Below, in pieces: positions 44,606 through 54,769 of a stretch of DNA of 64,000 nt. This DNA is from Tenrec ecaudatus (Eukaryota > Chordata > Mammalia > Afrosoricida > Tenrecidae). Location of the stretch: the NCBI RefSeq assembly GCF_050624435.1, contig NC_134537.1, positions 16,984,584 to 17,048,583 on the forward strand, given 5' to 3'. The notes beneath the pieces are model-generated. The model saw only the letters and a program-made list of their open reading frames with translations. It did not search any database and was not told where the DNA came from. Each line of letters opens with the position of its first letter. Position 1 is the stretch's first letter. A program made the position numbers and the translations under genes.

Positions 44606-45865
44606 ATTGCCATTTAGTTGATTATGACACATAGCAACACTATTTCCAAGGTTCAATTCTCATGTGGGAAAAAAAAGTTATCTTTTTCATGTTTAGTGTT
44701 TATTTGAAGCTATCTAGAACTTCCAGTATTTTCTGACAATGAAATTTTTGTATTATTATCATTAATAGAGCTTGGTGTGCCACTTCATGCAAATGGGCGT
44801 AGTAAAGACTGGAAAATAACAGTGGGGGGGGGTGGAAATTCTTCACTTACTCATAGTGCTTTATACTTGACAAAGCACACTTCCTTCCCTGTTCTCATTG
44901 GACGCCCTCAGAAGTGATGTGAGTTTTATTCATAAGCAGAGCATCGTTTCCATGTTAAAAATCAACACGCTGAAGTTAGAAGTGGAAAGTAATTGGCTCG
45001 TATTTTTAAGCCTCATAAAAACTGGAGACAGGAATGCAGATTCTTTCCACTACATCAGTTGTCACTATGCTGTGGCCCAGTTTCTCGGTTATGGAGGGTG
45101 CTAGCTATGAAATCTGACATTAATTGTGCAGCAACAAAGAGCCATCATAAAGCCATCTGCCAGTTGTGTTGTCTGTTACTCCATTTTAAAATTTCATAAT
45201 CCCTTAACGCTAATTAATCTCAACAGAATTCACCTCAAACAGAATGTCTGCTTAGGAGTGGAGGGGAGGGAAGGGATGAGAAGGAAAGAGTAGAGAATTC
45301 ATTAATGTGTCTTGTGTCACTCTATGACTTATCAGTTTAATGCAATATTTACGTTTATTAATCTGTTTCTCTGACAACCTTATCAATACATATTCAGTGT
45401 CTTTTTCAAACTACTAAAAATGGAGTTACAGACAGCCAACTGAAAGCGTTAATTCACAAGTATACAATTAAGATGCAATAATATTCCAAAGAAGTCAGAA
45501 CTATTCCCTTTAGCTAGTTGGTAAGATGAAATGTAGAAACACGATTATGCAAAGCTGCAAACGTGTTCCACTCCATTCATTCTCTCGGGGTTCAGTCAGA
45601 ATTCCTCACACCATTTATGACTTTAATGGAGGGGATGGTTCTATGTGACTGCTCTGCAGATCCTTAATCTTCAGCAATGATCTGCGAACATCTCTGAATT
45701 CTCACAAGCCTAGTTTTTGTTTTCTGACGGTTCATAGCCAGTGTCATCATATATAAAAAAGGCCATAAAACCAGCCACATCATTTCTTTCTTTTGAAGAA
45801 ATGTGACACTTGAGACTCTCTGCTTTCCTCAATTTATCTGTATCTGACTTTTGTGAAATTTGGGG
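44606..45865. other. Spacer; short SINE scrap at its start
   Basis: The first 50 bases ('ttgccatttagttgattatg', 'acacatagcaac') look like an antisense AfroSINE terminus. The rest is repeat-poor with no exon signal I can support. Confidence 0.4.
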
Positions 45866-45867
45866 GC

Positions 45868-45990
45868 CAAAAGATCTAACCACCTCAATTTCACACATGA
45901 GGAAACTAAGGTTCAAAGAGGTGATTTGACTTATCCAAGCCGGCACTGCTGGTTCGTGGCAGGTCTGAACTCACAGCCAGTCTGCAGACA
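45868..45990 (-). mobile_element. MIR SINE
   Basis: A clear antisense MIR: 'cacatgaggaaactaaggtt', 'caaagaggtgatttgactta', 'tccaagccggcactgctggt', 'ctgaactcacagccagtctg'. Confidence 0.85.
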
Positions 45991-46620
45991 TCAGTCGCAA
46001 TAGGAGCTCCGCTACCACCTCTCCTCCAGGTAACGGAATGAGGATTTAGACAGTTCACAAGCGATGCTGTAGCATACTATAAAATGCGTTCACATGAGTG
46101 GTCTTACACATAATTGAGGTATTTTGTTAAACTATTTCATTTTAGATACGCTCTCTCCTATTTTCATGCAATAGAAAAGCATTACGCAAAGGAGAGAGAA
46201 ATCAAAGGAAAATGTAGGAGTATACTTTAATGGAGCAATATGAAAGAGTAAAACGGCATTTACGAAAGCAAAGGTGGAAATTGAGGAAAACATTTTCTAA
46301 TGACCTGGAAATGTAACCAGGATAGCGTGGGTCGGAAGGCTTTCACCGTGCGGCGTGCCTGTGTTTCTACTTAGGTAACTCCCTAGACAGAATAGGAGCC
46401 GAACTAGAAGGTAAGAAGCCCCCCCAAAACCCAAAGTATTGTTGTTATTGGTTAATTTATTCAAATTGAAGTGGTGATTTAAGGCTACTGTAACCTATGT
46501 TCCAATTCAGAACTATTTAAAGAAACACTGTTTTTCGAGAGGAGGACTTCTACATGTGGAGAATCACAGACACTGCAGTAAAGGATCTACAAAAACCGTT
46601 TCACTCGTCTGTGCTAACAG
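45991..46620. other. Spacer
   Basis: No recognised element. Confidence 0.35.
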
Positions 46621-46624
46621 TAGG

Positions 46625-46815
46625 CGCGCTGATGGCCTGGTGGTGATGAGCTGACCTGCCTCGGACATCAGCAGTTGGGAAAGACCAGCTGCTCCGCAGG
46701 AGGGAGAAAAGGTTTCTGCCCCATGAAGAGTTTCAGTCTCAGAAACTAGGGGCAGTTCTACCCTATCGGATAGGGTCACTGTGAGTCAGCATTCAAGTGG
46801 ATGACAGCGAGTTTT
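46625..46815 (+). mobile_element. AfroSINE, full-length
   Basis: 'gcgctgatggcctggtggtg', 'cagctgctccgcaggaggga', 'agagtttcagtctcagaaac', 'ggatagggtcactgtgagtc'. Well preserved. Confidence 0.88.
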
Positions 46816-47785
46816 CGAGTGAATGCGAATCATTATCCTACGTCTGAGGAAGAGTGGCATGAACAATGCAAAACAAAGAGTTTACATGTTTGTTAAAATA
46901 TAATTTCTAAGTGTAACCTGACTAAATCCCTATTCTCCAGTTTGGGGGAAAATGAGTTACTTTGCTAGGAAATAGCCATCCAATGATCATTACCGAGTCG
47001 TGAAAATGGTGCTTACGTTTGCAAATTTGGATACAAACAAAAATCATTTTTCAGAAAAGAATGCAAGTATAACAGAAACATTTGCAATGCCGATTAAACG
47101 TATACATTTTGAATACTTAGCCTGAGACTAAATAAATAGCACGTAATGAAGACAAAGGTAAACAATTAATCTTTTGGCACTGGCCTTAAAATAACGCAGT
47201 TTGTAATTACAAAAGAACATGCGCTGAAAAGAAAAGAAGCACATTTGAGTTTTGAACCTCTGGAAAATGTTTAAGCCTGGGAAGAACGACTCAGTGGAGA
47301 CTCCTACCATAAAGTGTTTTTATTTTAATGGCCACGGGCATTTGCCAAAAACAAGGGCAAGGTTAACATTCAGGAGACACAGACAGTATATACTGCTGAA
47401 TACTTCATGCCTGAAACCCCATCTCCATTTCTAGTTGTCTGTTTCCCCTTCTTTGAGGTTCAACTAAGTCTCACCTCTGATCTCTGTTTCTGTCTCTCTT
47501 GCTCTTACGCACAAACATACATTCAAGCATACATACATGCACACACGCACGCACATGCACATGTCTCTTCTGTGAACTTCAGTTGCCTACAGTGAGTCTT
47601 TTCTAGCATTGTTAATTGTATTCGTAAAGTGTGCAGGTTTTACAGGCAGTACCCGGGGCCTCTTTACTAGACCTCTTCAGTGTCTTCCACTTCTTTATAT
47701 TTCTCCAGTCCGTGTACAGAGTAGGGTATGTAGTCCTTAGAAGAAAAAAATATTAAAGTTTGACAGGCTATATCTACACTGAATC
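46816..47785. other. Spacer
   Basis: Contains a short CA-rich patch at 47520-47562. No exon or repeat family otherwise. Confidence 0.35.
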
Positions 47786-47789
47786 TGAA

Positions 47790-47925
47790 TATTTGACCTT
47801 GAGACAATCATTTTAAACTCTTTGGGTCTTAAGATGAATTTTAATACTGGGAATGCTAACCATATTACCCCATGCCATTACTGTGAGGATTAATTAAGCC
47901 ACATCTATAAATTGACTTTTAAACT
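47790..47925 (+). mobile_element. MIR SINE, 3' half
   Basis: 'gaccttgagacaatcatttt', 'tactgtgaggattaattaag' and intervening sequence keep the MIR order. Confidence 0.55.
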
Positions 47926-47969
47926 ACAAAAACCCCGCTCCTTATAGAAGAAGCAGAATCCCGATGTTG

Positions 47970-48130
47970 CATAGAATTCAGACTCCAGAAACAAACACAG
48001 GTTCAAACCCTGCTTTTGCTACTATTTATGTGTATGTGTTTGCGGACACCTTTATGATGCAAGTCATCATATCTAAAAGTGTGATGACAATGTCCACCTA
48101 ATAAAATACTATTAGGCTTTGTATAAAATA
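47970..48130 (+). mobile_element. MIR SINE, central part
   Basis: 'gactccagaaacaaacacag', 'gttcaaaccctgcttttgct' and then decayed 3' region. A second old MIR in the same orientation as its neighbour. Confidence 0.55.
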
Positions 48131-48750
48131 TAGTATGGAAAAATTACTGATTTATTTTTCTCATTCAGACATAAGATATATCATTACCTTCTTTAGAGGT
48201 AATTTTTTCTATAAGAAATATGAAACAAAGTCTCTACAATCTAAAGCAACACCAAAAGTCTGTCGATGATGAATCTTTATGCCGTATTTGTAGTCTCTTA
48301 ATAATAAAATATAAGTAAACTTGGCCGATTCAATCAATGCTAACAAAGTACCTGACATTTGATAAAAATAAATCAACTTTGTGATTTTTGTATTACTTTG
48401 AGTATGCACAAATTGTATTCAAACCCCCTGTACATCAAAAACATCTGTAAATGTTGTAAAACTGTTGAAATTTAAAACACATAATGGATTTATTGAACCA
48501 ATAATCCACTTACAAGCACCAGCATTAGTAAGAACTCAGGAGATTCTTGCCAGTTCTGTACTTTAGATGGCCATTCTGTTACATGAGCCTAATAATACAT
48601 GAATGAGCTACCTTTCAAGGCTCAATTTATTCTAGATTTAATGCCAAGGCAAGATCACCATTTTATGAGTTTCAGATGAAAAAGAATTTAACATGACTTG
48701 GGAAACTATAGAACTTTATTGAGTTGTATTATAATAATAAACTGCTACAA
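48131..48750. other. AT-rich spacer
   Basis: Nothing recognised. Confidence 0.35.
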
Positions 48751-48754
48751 CCTC

Positions 48755-48960
48755 TAGATCCTGGTCATTATGGTGAATGCTGTTTAAATTCAATTACATA
48801 CCAAATGGTTGGAAGTTCAAGCCTACCAGCAGTAGAAGAAAGGCTTGATGATGTGTTTCAGTAAATATTACTTGGAAAAACAAAAAACCTATGGATCAGT
48901 TCTATGCTGACACACATAAACTGAGTCATAATTAATTCATTGGATACAAGGTATTTTCAC
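48755..48960 (+). mobile_element. AfroSINE, degenerate
   Basis: Ordered weak matches: 'accaaatggttggaagttca', 'agcctaccagcagtagaaga', 'aggcttgatgatgtgtttca'. The 3' part is hardly visible. Confidence 0.5.
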
Positions 48961-49284
48961 TTTTATAGCAATATCATCATCATCATCACTGTTATCATTC
49001 TGATCATATAGGTCATGTGCTATGAGCTCTCTTTTCAAGTTCAACTAAGAATCCTTTCTTCCCTTTTGCTCCTGCTTCATAAGGAAGTTGCTTCTTATCT
49101 TCTTTCCACTACTCTGCCCCACCATCTCTAGCTGAGAATTTGGAGCTCGTGGTAGGAATTTGAAAAACAATTTTCCAAGTTATTTAATTACAAATGGAAA
49201 TAAAGCACACTTCCTCTTTTATCTCAATTTGTTGGGACACTACCTGGTGGTTCTAATCCGGGTGCACTGCTTTGAAGTTTTAAA

Positions 49285-49432
49285 GGAAAACCAAACTCAA
49301 TGTGATCCAGGTGGCCCAAACTCATAGCAACCCTCTCAAGGCTTTCTGTGATTACAAATCATTGCAGGTACAGGGAGGCTCACCTTTCTCCCACTGAGCT
49401 GCTGCTGACTCTGAACTACTGCCCTGGTGCTT
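49285..49432 (-). mobile_element. AfroSINE, partial
   Basis: 'ccaaactcatagcaaccctc', 'acctttctcccactgagctg', 'ctgctgactctgaactactg'. Confidence 0.65.
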
Positions 49433-49807
49433 CATAGTCCAACACTGACACAGTAAGTAGTGTGACAGGGGACTCCAAAGTACGCACAAAATCTGGAATA
49501 CATGTAATCGACAAGACAAATTGTATGATCTTTACTTGAAGTAAACTATGGGCCAACTGCAAGTTGCATAAAAGTAAATTATTGAATATATTTATCAAAA
49601 GCTAGTTTACTTTTTTCCTATTATTGAAGGACTTTGATCGAGTATTTGAAGTACTGTTGGATAATTTAAAAATAGAGAACAGCTATATGGATTGCATTCC
49701 TTTTGACTTAAGGCATTGACGGTCAGTTGTATTTATCTTTCAATCTTGAGTGATACAATCTATAAAGGTGATCTAGTTTTTTAACATAGTTGTTCTTTTT
49801 TGTTTTT

Positions 49808-50006
49808 CTTCTGCTGCCATTGAGCCATTTCCATCTCACACCGCCTACATCACAGAGTAGAACAGGCCAGTGTAGGTTTTCTAGACCATAACTATTTAAG
49901 CAAGTAGAAAGCCTCATTTTTCTCCTGCACAGAGACGGAAAGCTTTGAGCTGCTGACTAGCTGTTGGCAGCCCATCTTGTAATCTACTTTTCCACCAGGG
50001 CTCCAA
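49808..50006 (-). mobile_element. AfroSINE, full-length
   Basis: 'cttctgctgccattgagcca', 'agtagaacaggccagtgtag', 'gagctgctgactagctgttg', ending 'tccaccagggctcc'. Confidence 0.88.
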
Positions 50007-50634
50007 GTCTATCCTTCAACATATGTATATTATCCATGAACGTAGTTGGTTACTATCATGACATATAGTTGAAATTTCATCTATTCATTTTTTAAAAGTT
50101 GCCAAACAGATCATATCATGCCAAATATTATTTTATTATCTACATTTTAAATATTATGACTCCTACAGTTCAACTTAGAATCCCTTAAAGCTATTGTGTC
50201 ATCTGCGCTGTTTTCATGTGAAAGAACAAAGTCAAATTAAGCAGCTTAATTCATTTCACAGTAGGAACACACGCAGAAAATAGGTAATGTAATGCTTGCC
50301 ACCCATCTGCATATTCAAATGATAAATGTTTTTTAATGAGCTTTTGGTGGGCTTTTTCTATACAATGTGCTACAGGTATGCTCAATGAAAATGAATTTTT
50401 AAAGCTGGTATTCCTTCCTTATGTTATGTTAACATAAACAACTTACAATACACAAATCCCAACATTTCCATTTAATAAAGATATTTTGGCAAGTTTTTAA
50501 AAAGATAATAAAATTTATCCCTTTTTAGCTTTTCACAATATTGGCAGTATGGATAAAAAACCCTTTATGAGAACTTAGTGTTTTATCAACAAAAATAGGT
50601 GAGATTGAAAATACTGCTTTTACTATTTGTGAAG

Positions 50635-50818
50635 CCCAATCTACTTCCATCAAGTCAATTTTGACTTATAGCAACCCTGTAGGGCAGAACAGAACTGATT
50701 CCTATAATTTCCGAGGCTGTCAATCTCTAGAGAAGCCGACTACCTCATCTCTCTTCCCCAGCGCAACTGTTGGGTACCAACCGCTGGCCTTATGGTTATC
50801 AGCCCAACACCTAACCTA
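50635..50818 (-). mobile_element. AfroSINE, full-length
   Basis: 'ttccatcaagtcaattttga', 'cttatagcaaccctgtaggg', 'cagaacagaactgattccta', 'tggccttatggttatcagcc'. Confidence 0.88.
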
Positions 50819-50934
50819 CTATTATATTCCCCAATCACATATGGTCATATCCTGGATTGGCCCTAGACTGAGTGATCTTAGGAGGAGCCGGCCATTGCTC
50901 CTTTGATGAAGTGTTTTGATGCTAACCAAAAACT

Positions 50935-51068
50935 GTGGTGGTATGCATTTACCAGCCACTGCTCATGTTAAGATTATAGCCTAGCAAACTTCATAGGACA
51001 TCTCTGCTCTGTATTGGAGAGTTGCTAGGAATCAGAATTGATGGCATTTCATTTTATTTTGTTTTGAG
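50935..51068 (+). mobile_element. AfroSINE, decayed
   Basis: 'ggtggtatgcatttaccagc' and then 'tctctgctctgtattggaga', 'gttgctaggaatcagaattg', 'atggcatttcattttatttt'. The middle is shortened. It forms an inverted pair with the preceding copy. Confidence 0.65.
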
Positions 51069-52035
51069 TTATTTTAATGTGATGATCATCTCTTGCCTTT
51101 CCAAGATACAATGGAAACGACTGGCCTTATTTCAATCTAGATTCAATGAGGAGGCATGTGGTCTTCCCTAAGTTTGGATCCAGCCGTGGTATCCAATACT
51201 TCTAAATTCCTGCATTTTCACTCTGCTAAATTTTATGTTATTAAAGTAATCTAGCCCCTTTGCTTGGGTGAGTGGCACATTTTTTTTCTTTCAGAAATCC
51301 TTTTTTTTTTTTTTTTTTGCTTTAGCTCTAGAATGCATGGAAGAGAAAGCAGGAAGAAACTGTTGTGTGCCATTCATTGTTCATATAGCTCATTTTCAAT
51401 CTGCGTTCAGATCCTGACAATTAGACACCTGAAATTGCTCTCAAATTCTTCCTCCTCGTTGACTCTCTAATCATCTCTGACCTGCAGATTGAAAAGTCTT
51501 ACAAAAATCGAAAACGTCCCGCCTCCATTCTCTCCCAAGAAGCCTAGCATCCACCTCAGGAATCACCAGCCAGAGGCACTGGTAAGTACAAGAGAAGGGT
51601 GGGGAAGATGGGATGGCGAATTGAGGACCCTGCTTCCTGTGATCACCCAATGACATGGGAAGGAATGAAAAACAAAAGATAGTAAGTGGCCATTTGTACA
51701 GTAACTTGCCTTCGGAACTGTTTCTTTAAATATTTTATGAATTAAACCTGATAAACTCTGTAATGTTCATCAGGTATGAAATCAGAATGAACAAAAATGA
51801 GTGTGTTTTAAAACAAGCCAAAGGGAAAAAAAGCAATTGATTCTGTTCCTTCTGGTATCATATAACTTGCCTGAACACATTTTTTACATTTTTAGCTCAC
51901 AGCTCTTTTCTCAGTTACAGACCTATATTTCCATCTGCCGACTTGACTTCTATACTTGAATAGCTTACAAATGTCCCAAATTAAACATGGATACATACAA
52001 GCTTTTAAAATTATCCCCCAAAGATTGGCTTATTC
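51069..52035. other. Spacer with an 18-base T run
   Basis: T run at 51301-51318; otherwise unique-looking. The 61-codon minus frame at 51471-51656 shows no domain. Confidence 0.35.
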
Positions 52036-52039
52036 ATGT

Positions 52040-52242
52040 TTTTGAATCTTGATGTTGAGTCAATTCTGATGCACCGTGACTTTATAAGACAGCAGAACTG
52101 CCCCCGGCGGGTTTTCTTGGCTCTAAGATTTGTGGGGACAGGCTTCTAGGTCCTTCTCTTGTGGAGACACTGGTGAGTTTTGATCTGCAGACCTTCCGGT
52201 TAGCAATCCAGTGCTTAACTGTTACAGTGCTAGGGCTCCACG
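52040..52242 (-). mobile_element. AfroSINE, full-length
   Basis: 'tgttgagtcaattctgatgc', 'agacagcagaactgcccccg', 'ctgcagaccttccggttagc', 'aatccagtgcttaactgtta', 'gctagggctcc'. Confidence 0.9.
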
Positions 52243-52344
52243 GTTTAGTACATGGTGTTTCCATCCCTTGGAATCTTAGATAGTGTTGTTTCCCTTATAC
52301 CACTCATCCAAGTCCTAGTAACTCTATTCCCATGAATAAGTAGT

Positions 52345-52486
52345 GACTCACCACGAGGAGGCTTTCTGCTCCACAAAGAGTTACAGTCGCAGAAACGCAT
52401 CGAGGAAGGGCTACTCTATCCTACAGGGTGTCAATGAGTCAACATTGACTCAATGGCAGTGACTTTGGCATTTTGGTTTTTCATTG
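52345..52486 (+). mobile_element. AfroSINE, 3' two thirds
   Basis: 'gctttctgctccacaaagag', 'ttacagtcgcagaaacgcat', 'ctctatcctacagggtgtca', 'atgagtcaacattgactcaa', 'tggcagtgactttgg'. Inverted relative to the copy 100 bases upstream. Confidence 0.88.
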
Positions 52487-53370
52487 CCATCGTCCAAAGC
52501 TTGAACTACTTCAATAACCTCATAGTTGTCCTCCTGCCTCTAATCTTACCCTTCTAGTCTATGTCCCACGGAGCCTCAAAGTGAAAATTCAAAACAATAA
52601 ATTGGATCATATCTTTCATCTGTTCAAATTCAATCTAACTGATCTCCGAAAGGGAAGCTGTTAAAACAATTTCCAGCATCTTCTTCATCAAGTTTTTTCT
52701 CTTCCTCTCCATTCTCGTGCCATGCTTAGACTGTTGGACAATCTGTCCCATTAATATCTGCTATTTTTTCTGAAATTCAAATATAACTGGGTGCCCTGTA
52801 TTTTTACCTGGAAACCCCATTCATGCCATTTTCTACTTTGATTCTGACATGCTAGACACAGGACCCTGGTTAAAATTTCCCTCTAAATCACATTGGTCCC
52901 TGCAATAATGCCTGCTAGCCCTGTTAATGGCAAACTTCTTCATCCACAGATTTCTTACTCTGAAAAATTACAATTCATCTTTCCAGATTTACCTTAAATG
53001 TTATCTCACACGAAATCCACTTAATGAGAGAAAATCTGCGTGGACATCATTAAACTAACTTGTTTTGTCTTCTTCTTCCTGTTTTATCATTGTTAACCTA
53101 TTTACTTATGTGAACCAATCTTATAAATTTGGTTTGTGGTTACAATCCCAACTGATACCTACCTAACTGAAAATGATGTGCATAGTGGAGCCTCCATTAA
53201 AATTTATAAAATGAGAGGGGGAAGGAAGGAAATAAAGAAGAAATGATGAATTGATTAAAGGAAACATGCTAATTGGGATGTTTGATTTTCTGCATCAACT
53301 TGGTGAGGCTATGATACCGAGTTGTTTAAAATATGGCAATTCTAGTTGCTGTTATAAAGTAATTTACATT
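52487..53370. other. Spacer
   Basis: No recognised repeat or exon. Confidence 0.35.
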
Positions 53371-53374
53371 GGTT

Positions 53375-53570
53375 GGTGTCATTAAGTCCATTCTAATTCA
53401 TGTAGACCCACGTGTTAGAGAGTAGAACTGTTCCATGGGGCATAGTTACTTAGCAAACATAGGAGAAGGCGTCACAAAGCCTTACCTTCACGATGTTACT
53501 GTATGGGTTTTAACCCGCCGTCCTTAGATTAGCAGGGCCATGCAAACCATTTGGACCACCCAGGGGCATA
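53375..53570 (-). mobile_element. AfroSINE, full-length
   Basis: 'ggtgtcattaagtccattct', 'gagagtagaactgttccatg', 'ttaacccgccgtccttagat', 'tagcagggccatgcaaacca', 'ccacccaggggc'. Confidence 0.85.
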
Positions 53571-54160
53571 AACATCTTTTACCAGAACATACTTCCTCTT
53601 CTCTCAACTTAGTGTGACCTACAGATTTTTGAATGCAAGTCTGAAGGAGGATGAAGCCTATTGTCCAACTTATAAATGTGAAAATTACCAGTCCCACAAT
53701 TGCATGAGCTAACTCCTTGTCATAAGTAAATCAACAACTCTATCTCTCTAAGTAGATATAGATATAAGTAGTGTGTTCTAAGTGCTGGGGAGTCAGTTCT
53801 TACTCAAAGCCCCCTGATGTACAACAGAGCAAAATGACTTAGTTCTGTAATACCTTCGCCTTTGCGACTATATTGGGGAACCTAGTGTTTGAGTTCTGTC
53901 ATTCCATCATGCTGAGATTTTTTACTGATCATTTCCCTAACAAATATGATGTGGTAAGATTCAAATAATTTAACCATCATTTCCCTACCCTAATGTCCAT
54001 TTTAAGTATAAAAAATGACATATGAAAAGTAATTTATTATTTAGTACAGTTAATGCTTAAATAAGAACAATATAAGAGGCATACAAAACAAAATTATAAG
54101 AACGTTTTAAAATATTAATGAAAGGTATTTAATAATATCTGGGGGAAAACAGTAAACCTA
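53571..54160. other. Spacer, possible SINE/RTE scrap
   Basis: A stretch at 53785-53900 ('ctggggagtcagttcttact') vaguely resembles a retroposon 3' terminus. Not assignable. Confidence 0.3.
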
Positions 54161-54164
54161 TTAA

Positions 54165-54490
54165 GATATTTCCATATTGCTTCTTCACCGGTGCCCTCTT
54201 TTGCAATATGACTTGCTTTTATCTGAGCATCATCGCTGCGTGATCTATCTTTAGTCTTTTCACTATAGGAGAGGGCTCCCCACTCTTTAGAAGCAGGCTG
54301 ATTAGAAGAAAATCATTGTGTCTGACATAGCAGAAACAGTAAGGCGACTTCTCTTCTCTGAACCTATTACATTCATCTTTGAAAAACACCTTTCTACTTC
54401 TTCTGAACTTACAGGAGCAGCTCTGACACTATGTTCAGCTCTTTGAATGCTTTCAAGAATAACATAATTCACTCTTACTAGCTCATGGTG
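54165..54490 (-). pseudogene. hAT transposase-like C-terminal fragment
   Basis: The minus-strand frame ending at 54302 contains PVSSEEVERCFSKMN followed by EKRSRLTVSAMSD. This is the arrangement of the hAT family C-terminal dimerisation domain (usual pattern: P-x-S-S-A-x-x-E-R-x-F-S, then R-x-R-L/M-x-x-x-x-x-x-x-L). After a one-base frame change the next codons give RSRSDDAQIK and then EEAIWKYL, plausible for the tail of the same protein. The upstream catalytic and BED-finger parts are not seen. It could be a DNA transposon relic or a retrocopy of a host gene descended from hAT (ZMYM/KIAA1586/THAP12 type). It is interrupted by stops and is not functional as it stands. Confidence 0.5.
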
Positions 54491-54769
54491 ATTTGAGGAA
54501 GAGCACAAAGTGAAAATGAACGACAGTGTGTCACTCTGGCTGTGTGGCACGGTTCTCTGTTTGTTCACTGAAGTAACAAGGGAATAAAAATATTGTGCTT
54601 GATCAGAAATATAATGAGTTTTATAAAATAAATAAATATGCATTACAAAGATAATTCTTACTAAATGTTATATGTATGGTAAAATGAACTTTACTATGGG
54701 TATTTAAAATATGCTGGTGTGAAGGTGAGCCTTTTAAAAAAAGTAAGGAATGAAAATATGTGATTGCTA

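Noticed and set aside
54140-54650. Functional domesticated hAT gene
   Set aside because: Only the C-terminal motif is present, with a frame change and stops, and no upstream catalytic or zinc-finger part was found.
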